This document shows, in pieces, positions 1-7,008 of a stretch of 16,585 nucleotides of DNA. Source of the stretch: JAYVIQ01 sp043770215 (GTDB lineage Bacteria; Bacteroidota; Bacteroidia; Cytophagales; JAAEPT01); contig JAYVIQ010000230.1 of assembly GCA_043770215.1 (NCBI GenBank), forward strand, positions 1 through 16,585, in the 5' to 3' direction. Every line of letters starts with the position of its first letter. The stretch's first letter is position 1. Below the pieces are notes generated by a model. The model was given only the letters and a program-made list of their open reading frames with translations. It had not been told where the DNA came from and searched no databases. The position numbers and the translations under genes are program-made.

Positions 1-2
1 AT

Positions 3-344
3 TTAATCCTCGTAACCACTTTTTATGATGGTAGATATCATCTTGAATTTCACATTTGCATTAAAACAATGGGTTGCATGCGCAGGAATAATTATGCCTT
101 GACCTAAAGTGAGTTTATGGGTTTTGTCTTTTATTGTTACTTCTGCTGTGCCATCTATAATCTGAATGTAATTATCAAATGGAGAAGTTTTTTCAGCTAG
201 TTCTTCGCCAGCATCAAACGAACTGGCCGTTATATTTCCAGTTATTTTTTTTATAATTGTTTTACTTAATACAGCATTTGGAATATATTGTACTATTTCT
301 ACAATAATATGCGATTTTTCTTTTTCGATTTCAAGAACGTTCAT
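3..344 (-). CDS. Small single-domain cupin protein
   Basis: A 113-residue protein, the usual length of stand-alone cupin_2 barrels. The second cupin motif is clear near residues 82-96 (GQGIIIPAHATHCFNAN), with the P-x(5)-H-x(3)-N pattern. The first motif region (GEELAEKTSPFDNYIQIIDG) aligns with the EHTAPFDA type of small cupins, but the metal-ligand His is replaced by Lys (EKTSPFDN). The barrel fold is therefore well supported, while classical metal binding is doubtful. Such proteins may bind small ligands or metals; no substrate can be named from this sequence. It has an ATG start and a TAA stop. It lies about 310 bp downstream of topB on the same strand, too far to assume co-transcription. 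No signal peptide or membrane segment is visible, so it should be cytoplasmic. Confidence 0.8.
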   Translation of the reverse strand: MNVLEIEKEKSHIIVEIVQYIPNAVLSKTIIKKITGNITASSFDAGEELAEKTSPFDNYIQIIDGTAEVTIKDKTHKLTLGQGIIIPAHATHCFNANVKFKMISTIIKSGYED

Positions 345-653
345 CTTTAAGGAAGGAATTATGTTGTTTTTTTAGTTCAAATACAGCAATAAGCCATAGA
401 TTAGAAAAAATAAATTCCCATTAACAAATATGAGGCTTTAAATCGGTTAATTTTTATTAAAATTCTTTCAAAATGTTATATAATTCATAGTATTATAGTG
501 TATAATTCATTGATTTATAATGAATTTACGTTCATAGGTATAGGAGACGCTCTAATAGAGTTAAGTAAGCTACATAAATCTAAATATGGGGTAGGGGTTC
601 TGCTAGAGATGTATTACTAATAATATAAGAAGTTTTTCAACCAAAAAAATAAA
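345..653. other. Intergenic spacer, topB to cupin
   Basis: A 309-bp AT-rich spacer with no convincing gene. It holds a perfect 8-bp inverted repeat with a 7-nt loop (AATTCATT at 504-511, AATGAATT at 519-526) and a small palindrome CTCTAATAGAG at 550-560. Neither is followed by a T-tract in either direction, so neither looks like an intrinsic terminator. A promoter for the cupin gene presumably lies here on the minus strand, but I could not find a match to TAnnTTTG. Confidence 0.4.
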
Positions 654-3017
654 TCATCCTTTTACAAACTCCAAATCGTTGGTTTTATTTATGGCTATCC
701 TGCCTTCAAAAATTTCACCTTTGTGTTCAAAACCTTTGATTAGGGGAGTTCTACCTTTGGTAACTAAGGATTCTATTTGCTTCTCAGTTAGAATTTTACC
801 AGCATATTTAAAGGGGATTTTAAAAGTGCAACCGGCATTAAATTGATTGCAGCCATAGGCAGTATTTCCTTTAATAATATCCCCATTTTTACATTTTGGG
901 CATTTCCATTCTACATTTTCAAGTACCTTAAACTCAATATTTAATGATTTATTTAAGAAAAAATGTCCATTTTGTTTTTTATTATTAATTTCTACCTGTT
1001 TTATTAAGCTTGTTTTGTTTTTATTCAAAAGCTCTAGCAATACTTTTTCAGAAATTTCTATGTTTGCTATCAGTAAAGGGAGTCTAAAGTCGCAGCTAGT
1101 ATGTTCTGAGCAACCATAAGCACTTTTTCCTTTTAGGATTGTCCCTTTTTTGCATTTAGGGCATATTTTCTGGTTTAACTCTTTGGTTTTTGGTGTCACT
1201 TTTTTCTTTGCTTCTTCTAGTGCAAAGGTGGTTCCTACATGATCAAATTTCACTTGGGTTACTACCTCTTTTACAAACTGGTTCATTTCAAAAAGGAATT
1301 GTTTTACACTATATTTCCCTTTTTCTATGTCTTGAAGGTTTTTTTCCCATCTTCCTGTGAGTTCTGCACTTTTAAGCATGTCATGCTTTATGGTGTCTAT
1401 TAACTGAATGCCGGTAAGGGTTGGTAGTATATTTTTCCTTTGTTTGGCTATGTATTGTCTTTTAAATAAAGTTTGAATGATGTTGGCTCTTGTAGATGGT
1501 CTTCCAATGCCATTATCTTTCATCAATTCTCTTAAGTCCTCATCGTCAATTTGTTTTCCTGCGGTTTCCATAGCCCGTAAAAGTGTAGCTTCAGAATAAT
1601 ATTTGGGTGCAGAGGTTTGTTTTTGTTCTAAAATAGGAGCGTGAGGACCTTTCTCTCCAATGATAAATACAGGCATTAGTTGACTGCTTTCATCTTCTTC
1701 TTTTTTCTTTGAATCCTCATCCTCTAGGTCTTCATTGCCATACACAACCCTCCAACCGGGGTCTAAAATTTGTTTGCCACTTGCTTTAAATCCTATTTCA
1801 GAAAGTTTTCCTAACACTGTAGTTTTAGAAACAATACAATCTGTATAAAAATTAGCAATAAACCGCAATACCACCATGTCATAGACTTGGTTTTCTATAG
1901 GGCTCAATCCATTAGGACTTACGTTTGTAGGTATTATGGCATGATGATCCGTAACTTTAGCATCATCAAAAACATGTTTAGATTTTCTGATAGGTTTGCC
2001 AATAAGTGGAGCCGCTAAAGTACTATAGTTTTTTAAAGATCCTAAAATACCTTCTATTTTTGGGTAAATGTCCTCTGGCAAATATCGGGTATCTACTCTA
2101 GGATATGTAAGGTATTTTCTTTCGTATAAGGTTTGAGCAATTTTCAAGGTTTCATCTGCACCCAAATTTAGTTTCTTGTTGCAGTCTACTTGCAATGAAG
2201 TCAAATCAAATAGTCTTGGCGCACTTTCTTTCCCTTCTTTTGTTTCAAAACTTGTAATTGTAAATAATTCTTTTTCAATGGATTGAATAAAATTATTGCC
2301 TTCTTCAAGTGTTTTTATTTTCCCTTTTTCAGAAGAAAAAAGAACCTCTTTGTATTTTGTTTTTAATTCCCAAAAATCTTCTGATCTAAATGCTTCTATT
2401 TCTTTATGTCTATGTACAATCATAGCCAAAGTGGGTGTTTGTACCCTGCCTACAGATAGTACAGACCCTTTAGCGGCATATTTTTTTGTGTACAACCTTG
2501 TTGCGTTCATGCCCAAAAGCCAATCTCCAATTGCCCTAGAGCTACCTGCGTAGAATAGCTTGTCATATTCTTTGGCATCTTTTAATTTATTGAAACCTTC
2601 TCTTATGGCTTCTTCTGTAAGAGAAGAAATCCATAACCGTTTCACTGGCTTAGTACAGCCAGTGAGTTTCAAAACCCAACGTTGAATCAATTCACCCTCT
2701 TGGCCAGCATCTCCACAATTTATGATTTCATCTGATGCAAGAAAAAGTCTTTTTATAATGTCAAATTGCTCTTTGACTCCTTTGTTGTCAATTAGTTTTA
2801 TGTCGTATTTTTCTGGAAGAATAGGTAGATTGTCTATATTCCAATATTTAAGAACAGGGTTATAATCTTCTGGTTCTAATAATGTACACAAATGCCCAAA
2901 GGTCCAGGTGACTTGGTATCCATTGCCTTCATAATATCCATTGTTGCGTGTATTGGCTCCTAATATATGAGCAATTTCTTTGGCAACACTTGGTTTTTCG
3001 GCAATACAAACTTTCAC
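654..3017 (-). CDS. topB: DNA topoisomerase III (type IA)
   Basis: A 787-residue type IA topoisomerase that relaxes or decatenates DNA by passing single strands, acting with replication and recombination enzymes in the cytoplasm. The N-terminus (MKVCIAEKPSVAKEIAHILG) opens the Toprim domain. The acidic motif CGDAGQEGEL (101-110) gives D103 and E107, the D-A-G-x-E form found in TopB of Bacillus type rather than the D-P-D-R-E of E. coli. SVGRVQTPTLAMI (188-200) follows. The catalytic tyrosine is Y305 in YLTYPRVDTRYL. TDHHAIIPT (356-364) and GIGRPSTRA (503-511) are standard. Two C-terminal Cys4 zinc-ribbon modules are present (C619/C622/C636/C642 and C706/C709/C723/C730). The start is GTG: an in-frame TAA lies two codons upstream, and the ATG overlapping it is out of frame. 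It appears monocistronic. Confidence 0.95.
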   Translation of the reverse strand: MKVCIAEKPSVAKEIAHILGANTRNNGYYEGNGYQVTWTFGHLCTLLEPEDYNPVLKYWNIDNLPILPEKYDIKLIDNKGVKEQFDIIKRLFLASDEIINCGDAGQEGELIQRWVLKLTGCTKPVKRLWISSLTEEAIREGFNKLKDAKEYDKLFYAGSSRAIGDWLLGMNATRLYTKKYAAKGSVLSVGRVQTPTLAMIVHRHKEIEAFRSEDFWELKTKYKEVLFSSEKGKIKTLEEGNNFIQSIEKELFTITSFETKEGKESAPRLFDLTSLQVDCNKKLNLGADETLKIAQTLYERKYLTYPRVDTRYLPEDIYPKIEGILGSLKNYSTLAAPLIGKPIRKSKHVFDDAKVTDHHAIIPTNVSPNGLSPIENQVYDMVVLRFIANFYTDCIVSKTTVLGKLSEIGFKASGKQILDPGWRVVYGNEDLEDEDSKKKEEDESSQLMPVFIIGEKGPHAPILEQKQTSAPKYYSEATLLRAMETAGKQIDDEDLRELMKDNGIGRPSTRANIIQTLFKRQYIAKQRKNILPTLTGIQLIDTIKHDMLKSAELTGRWEKNLQDIEKGKYSVKQFLFEMNQFVKEVVTQVKFDHVGTTFALEEAKKKVTPKTKELNQKICPKCKKGTILKGKSAYGCSEHTSCDFRLPLLIANIEISEKVLLELLNKNKTSLIKQVEINNKKQNGHFFLNKSLNIEFKVLENVEWKCPKCKNGDIIKGNTAYGCNQFNAGCTFKIPFKYAGKILTEKQIESLVTKGRTPLIKGFEHKGEIFEGRIAINKTNDLEFVKG

Positions 3018-3618
3018 ATTTTAGCATTTAGATTCTTATATAAATGTGCGCAATGTTCGTGTAAATAAAAATTAGTTTTACTAAATGATTTCCACACATT
3101 TGAATTCGGTTAACATTAAGTACCCTTATTCACTTGATTTCAAATACTTAAAAGGTAAGATGTGTTTTTGAATATTTTAATCAATTACTTTAGAAATACC
3201 ATCAAAGCATACCGTATTCTTCCTTTTTTCTCATAAAAGCACCAGTTAGGGCAGTATTGATGTATACTTTATTCGCTACTAGGAAAAAAACTATGTTTAC
3301 TATGGTCTACATAATTTTCCATTTTTGAGGGCAATTATTAGTTTTTCTTTAAAAAATGTTCATTTCTCATAATGCCTAACTACGTAAAAATATAGGTTTT
3401 TTAGTCCTTTAAAACAGCATTTATTGTATATGTACATTTTAAAACCTGCCAAAAAGCATATAATACTATGTTTTTTTCTCAAAAAAGGGATTTTAGGTAT
3501 TTTGAGGGATAAAACTACGTAAGTAAACTGTACGTATTATTACTAATTTTTTTAGTATTGTATCATAAAAGTTTTGCAAACGAAACTTAAAATGTATTTC
3601 AAATTTAAAAAATAAAGT
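3018..3618. other. Divergent intergenic region, topB / nrtA
   Basis: About 600 bp between two divergent genes, with no coding potential I can support. It must contain the promoters of topB (minus) and nrtA (plus). It has three TACGTA palindromes (3381-3386, 3516-3521, 3531-3536); two of them share the 10-mer AACTACGTAA (3378-3387 and 3513-3522). A 6-bp inverted repeat TACTAA/TTAGTA with a 5-nt loop lies at 3541-3557. A one-mismatch -7-like element (AAGTTTTG, just after 3570) precedes nrtA. No exact TAnnTTTG match was found for either gene. Confidence 0.4.
3513..3536 (+). promoter_or_regulatory. Candidate operator upstream of nrtA (paired TACGTA)
   Basis: Two TACGTA palindromes start 15 bp apart (3516 and 3531), about 80-100 bp before the nrtA start. 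A third copy within the same AACTACGTAA context lies at 3378-3387. Repeated palindromes ahead of a nutrient-uptake operon suggest a binding site for a dimeric regulator, perhaps one sensing nitrogen status. This is inference only; no regulator gene is present in the window. Confidence 0.3.
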
Positions 3619-4878
3619 ATGAAAAAAACGTTCTTGAAAATCGCAAACAAAGTAGCCTTGGCGGCTGCTGTTGCTTTCCTTTCTGCTTGTTCAGATGGAG
3701 CTACTACAGAATCAGAAGCTGCGGCAGATTCTACAAGTGCAGATACTGCATCTTCTGAAGTAATTACATTAGGATTTATTCCTTTAACAGACTGTTCTCC
3801 TGTAGTTATGGCACAAGAGTGGGGTTTGTTTAAAAAGTATGGTGTAAACGTAGTTGTAGAGAAACAAGCAAGCTGGGCAGTTGTTAGAGATAAATTATTA
3901 TCTGGAGAGTTAGACGGTGCACATTGCCTATTTGGTATGCCTTTTTCTGTGTATACAATGGGTGGTAACGCAGGTAAAGAGTTAAAAGTTGCCATGAATC
4001 TTAATACAAATGGTCAAGCAATTACTTTATCAAAAGATTTTTGTGGTAAAGTAGGTGTTGGTGAGATAGGTAAAGTAAATGGCGTAGTTTCTTCGCTATC
4101 AAAAAGCAAAGAAGTTACTTTTGCTGCAACTTTCCCAGGCGGAACTCATGATATTTGGATGAGAAACTTCTTGTCTTTGGCTGGCGTAGATGCCAAAAAA
4201 GTAAAACAAATTACTATACCACCTCCACAAATGGTAGCAAACATGAAATCTGGTAACATGGACGGATATTGTGTAGGTGAGCCTTGGAATGGAAAAGCAG
4301 TAAAAGAAGGCATTGGATTTACATCTTTAACAACGCAAGATTTATGGAAAGACCACCCAGAAAAAGCTTTGGTTGTAAATGCAGAATTTTCTGAGAAAAG
4401 AAGAGCAGATTTGAAAAAAGTAATGAAAGCCATTATGGAAGCGTGCCAAATGTTAGACAACATGGAAAAAAGAGCTGAAGTGGCTAAAATCATCTCTCAA
4501 GAGAAATATGTAAATGCACCTGCAGAAGTTACTTTAGGAAGACTTATAGGAGATTATGATATGGGATGTGATTATGGCAAAAAAAGTTATGCAGACAATA
4601 CTATGATGTTTCACAAAGATGGTTTTGTAAACATGCCAAGAATAGCTCACGGTATGTGGTTTATGGCTCAGTATGTAAGATTTGGAATGCTAGAAGTAGC
4701 ACCAGATTACAAAGCAGTAGCAGAGAAACTAATTTTATCTGATTTGTACAAAGAGGTAGCCACTGAAATGAAAGTTGCCTTGCCAGAAGATGATATGAAA
4801 CCATTCTCACTAACATTGGATAAAACCATTTTTGATCCAGCAGATCCAGCAGCTTACCTAGCCAAGGTTAAAAAATAA
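3619..4878 (+). CDS. nrtA: NrtA/CmpA-family substrate-binding lipoprotein, probably for nitrate
   Basis: A 419-residue solute-binding protein of the nitrate/bicarbonate ABC importer class. The signal peptide ends in a lipobox (LSAC, C24), so the mature protein is lipid-anchored and begins with a flexible Ala/Ser/Thr/Glu linker. Family landmarks are GFIPLTDCSPVVMAQEWG (52-69), the SWAVVRDKLLSGELDGAH region (85-102), TFPGGTHDIW (171-180), IPPPQMVANMKSGNMDGYC (200-218) and CVGEPWN (218-224). From my recollection of the cyanobacterial NrtA structure, its ligands W102, Q155, H196, G240 and K269 line up with W86, Q133, H177, G220 and K249 here. The Lys favours nitrate (or nitrite) over the bicarbonate binder CmpA. 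It is the first gene of an nrtABD operon; an 88-bp gap with a hairpin follows it. Taurine or sulfonate specificity is less likely. Confidence 0.88.
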   Translation: MKKTFLKIANKVALAAAVAFLSACSDGATTESEAAADSTSADTASSEVITLGFIPLTDCSPVVMAQEWGLFKKYGVNVVVEKQASWAVVRDKLLSGELDGAHCLFGMPFSVYTMGGNAGKELKVAMNLNTNGQAITLSKDFCGKVGVGEIGKVNGVVSSLSKSKEVTFAATFPGGTHDIWMRNFLSLAGVDAKKVKQITIPPPQMVANMKSGNMDGYCVGEPWNGKAVKEGIGFTSLTTQDLWKDHPEKALVVNAEFSEKRRADLKKVMKAIMEACQMLDNMEKRAEVAKIISQEKYVNAPAEVTLGRLIGDYDMGCDYGKKSYADNTMMFHKDGFVNMPRIAHGMWFMAQYVRFGMLEVAPDYKAVAEKLILSDLYKEVATEMKVALPEDDMKPFSLTLDKTIFDPADPAAYLAKVKK

Positions 4879-4896
4879 TAAATACATTGTTTTAAG

Positions 4897-4922
4897 TTGG
4901 TGGCAAAGAAATTTGTCACCAA
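4897..4922 (+). promoter_or_regulatory. Intra-operon hairpin between nrtA and nrtB
   Basis: An 11-bp stem (TTGGTGGCAAA at 4897-4907 with TTTGTCACCAA at 4912-4922, one G-U pair) is closed by a GAAA tetraloop. It lies 18 bp after the nrtA stop and 44 bp before the nrtB start. Only a poor T-run (TTTATTG) follows, so a strong terminator is unlikely. A stabilising or attenuating hairpin that raises the ratio of binding protein to permease would fit, as in other binding-protein operons. Confidence 0.6.
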
Positions 4923-4966
4923 TTTATTGTACACACTAATTTGAAGTTATAAAAATATTACAATTT

Positions 4967-5803
4967 ATGTCTAACATTTCCGCATCCCCTACAAAACCAA
5001 CTTTAGCTTCAAATAAGGTGATTAAAACGCTTTTGAGCTTTATAGCCGGTTTTGCATACACAATTTTAGGATTATTAATACTTGTAGCTTTTTGGTCTCT
5101 CATCTGTATAGTAGCAGATGCCCCAGATTTGCCTACACCAAGCGAAACTTTGGTTACTATGCTTAAATTATTAGAAGATCCTTTTCAAAACGATAGCCCT
5201 ACAAGCAAAGGAATTGGTTTGCAATTGCTTTACTCTTTGGGTAGAGTTATGAAAGGGTTTTTAATAGGTACAGTAATAGCAATACCATTAGGCGCATTAA
5301 TTGGGAATAGCAAAATTTTGTCAAATGCGTTAATGCCTTTGGTAAATATACTTAAGCCAGTATCTCCACTTGCTTGGTTTCCAATAGGTTTGGCAGTTTT
5401 AAAAACATCTCCCTCAGCTACTATATTTATTATTGCTATCACATCATTATGGCCTACTGTAGTAAATACAGCATTTGGTGTATTGAACATAAATGAAGAC
5501 CATAAAAATGTATCTAAAGCATTTGGTTTTAGCAAATGGAAATACATTACTAAAGTATTGTTGCCTTCTGCATTGCCAAGTATTATTACTGGTTTAAGGT
5601 TAAGTGTAGGAGTAGCATGGTTGGTAATAGTTGCTGGAGAAATGCTTTCTGGTGGTTCTGGAATAGGATTTTATGTTTGGGATAGTTACAATGGGGGCGA
5701 CCTTTCAAAAGTGATTTGTGCAATTCTATTCATTGGAATTGTGGGATTAATGTTAGATAAAATATTTACCTCAATAGAAAAATACTTCAATTATGGAAAG
5801 TAA
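4967..5803 (+). CDS. nrtB: Nitrate-type ABC transporter permease
   Basis: A 278-residue inner-membrane permease of the NrtB/SsuC/TauC class (binding-protein-dependent transport domain). Hydrophobic segments are visible near residues 20-50, 93-115, 125-146, 150-172, 205-228 and 248-266, giving about six helices. The cytoplasmic EAA loop that docks on the ATPase is VSKAFGFSKWKYITKVLLP (182-200), with the family's conserved G and LP. The sequence KPVSPLAWFPIGLAVL (130-145) is typical of this class. Its stop overlaps the start of nrtD by 11 bp (ATGGAAAGTAA), which indicates translational coupling and a stable pairing of the two products. Nitrate specificity is taken from the adjacent nrtA rather than from the permease itself. 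Confidence 0.88.
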   Translation: MSNISASPTKPTLASNKVIKTLLSFIAGFAYTILGLLILVAFWSLICIVADAPDLPTPSETLVTMLKLLEDPFQNDSPTSKGIGLQLLYSLGRVMKGFLIGTVIAIPLGALIGNSKILSNALMPLVNILKPVSPLAWFPIGLAVLKTSPSATIFIIAITSLWPTVVNTAFGVLNINEDHKNVSKAFGFSKWKYITKVLLPSALPSIITGLRLSVGVAWLVIVAGEMLSGGSGIGFYVWDSYNGGDLSKVICAILFIGIVGLMLDKIFTSIEKYFNYGK

Positions 5804-6599
5804 TAAAGAATATAGCCTTCAAATTAAAGACATTAAAATTGCTTTTGATACCCCTAAGGGTGTTTATGTAGCTGTAGAAAGTGCTTCTTTAGATGTAAAA
5901 CCAGGGGAAATTATTTCTATCATCGGTCACTCTGGATGTGGAAAAAGTACAATTCTAAATGCCATTGGTGGATTTTTAAAAGTAGCGTCTGGCGAAGTAT
6001 TGTTGTATGATGTACCAGTGAATGGCCCAGGACCAGACAGAGGATTTGTTTTTCAAAATTACTCGCTTTTGCCTTGGATGTCTGTTTATCAAAATGTGTA
6101 CGAAGCAATAGATTCTGTACTTTCTAATCTAAGTTCAAAAGAAAAAGAAACTACGGCCAAAAAATATTTAGATGCTGTGGGTTTAACTCCACATTATGAC
6201 AAATTACCTTCTCAAATATCTGGAGGTATGAAACAACGTTGTGCCATTGCTAGAGCTTTTGCAATTAATCCAAAATTTTTATTGATGGATGAACCCTTTG
6301 GAGCCTTAGATGCTTTAACAAAAGGAACAATGCATGTAGAGTTACTTAAGTTATGGAATATGGACAATAGAAACAAAACCATTATAATGGTTACCCATGA
6401 CATAGAAGAAGCCATATTTTTATCAGATAGAGTAGTGGTAATGAGTGATGGCCCAGCAGCTACAATTAGAGAAATTGTAGACGTAAAATTGGCAAGGCCT
6501 AGAAACAAAAAGGAGATTATTCTTTCAGAAGAATATAAGTCCATTAGAGAAAAATTAATGGGGTTATTGATGGATAAAATGTCTATTTTGGATTATTAA
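5793..6599 (+). CDS. nrtD: Nitrate-type ABC transporter ATPase
   Basis: A 268-residue cytoplasmic ATPase that powers the importer. All motifs are intact: Walker A GHSGCGKST (45-53), Q-loop Gln88 in FVFQNYSLLPW, signature ISGGMKQR (142-149), Walker B FLLMDEP with D166 and E167, D-loop GALD (170-173) and switch His202 in VTHD. The segment GPGPDRGFVFQNYSLLPW resembles NrtC/NrtD more than TauB/SsuB. It lacks the C-terminal NrtA-like regulatory domain of cyanobacterial NrtC and is the only ATPase of the operon, so it would act as a homodimer. A terminator follows 38 bp after the stop. Confidence 0.9.
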   Translation: MESNKEYSLQIKDIKIAFDTPKGVYVAVESASLDVKPGEIISIIGHSGCGKSTILNAIGGFLKVASGEVLLYDVPVNGPGPDRGFVFQNYSLLPWMSVYQNVYEAIDSVLSNLSSKEKETTAKKYLDAVGLTPHYDKLPSQISGGMKQRCAIARAFAINPKFLLMDEPFGALDALTKGTMHVELLKLWNMDNRNKTIIMVTHDIEEAIFLSDRVVVMSDGPAATIREIVDVKLARPRNKKEIILSEEYKSIREKLMGLLMDKMSILDY

Positions 6600-6636
6600 G
6601 TCTCTTGTTTTACAAATACAATATACGTTCAATACT

Positions 6637-6676
6637 AGTTGGGTAATTTGTTTTAACAAAAAGCCCAACTTTTTTT
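6637..6676 (+). terminator. Intrinsic terminator of the nrtABD operon
   Basis: A hairpin with outer stem AGTTGGGT (6637-6644) and GCCCAACT (6663-6670; one G-U pair) and inner stem TTTGTT/AACAAA, joined by a 2x2 A-rich internal loop, runs directly into a 7-T tract (6670-6676). It is 38 bp after the nrtD stop. Confidence 0.85.
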
Positions 6677-7008
6677 ATATTAGGGATTTTGCCATTCTGA
6701 AACAAGTGTTAGGATAAACGTAAATTTATGGGCTTGTCTCTATTCATAGTCCATTTTTTGCTTATGGGGTCAAAAAAAAGAAATGGGTTCACTCCAATGT
6801 AGAAAAACATACATTTTTTTGGCTTTGTTTTGAAACCAAAACCTCATTTATGTATTCTTATTGTGGAAAACTATAATCAAAATTAGGTTTAAAAAAGGAC
6901 TTTTAAGCCGTATATTTATTGTTGGATAAAATTGTAATTTTGTGAGTAGCTCGGTAAATCATTTAAAGAGTTAACTATCAAAATCAAGTACAGAATTCAA
7001 ACATTAAT
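6677..7008 (+). other. Intergenic region upstream of gyrA
   Basis: About 330 bp without a gene. Apart from the -7 element near 6935 I see no tRNA, conserved RNA or strong inverted repeat. Several A/T runs (for example 6773-6782 and 6813-6821) may bend the DNA, but nothing more can be said. Confidence 0.4.
6935..6942 (+). promoter_or_regulatory. gyrA promoter, Bacteroidota-type -7 element
   Basis: TAATTTTG is an exact match to the Bacteroidota -7 consensus TAnnTTTG and lies 66 bp before the gyrA ATG, giving a 5' leader of about 60 nt. The -33 position, 19 bp further upstream, has no clear TTG, so the match is one-sided. Confidence 0.5.

Noticed and set aside
97..110. Zinc-binding or toxin role for the small cupin
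   Set aside because: Only a generic barrel is visible, and a key ligand position is substituted, so no specific function is supported.
504..526. Inverted repeat AATTCATT/AATGAATT as a topB terminator
   Set aside because: No T-tract on either side and it is far from the topB stop; AT-rich palindromes of this size arise by chance.
2296..2553. Plus-strand open frame opposite topB
   Set aside because: It lies fully inside topB on the other strand and its translation has no recognisable features.
3018..3618. Riboswitch or small RNA in the divergent spacer
   Set aside because: No conserved aptamer pattern, terminator or strong stem apart from short AT-rich palindromes.
3552..3995. Minus-strand open frame overlapping the 5' part of nrtA
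   Set aside because: A shadow of the low-complexity Ala-rich start of nrtA; no start signal or family likeness.
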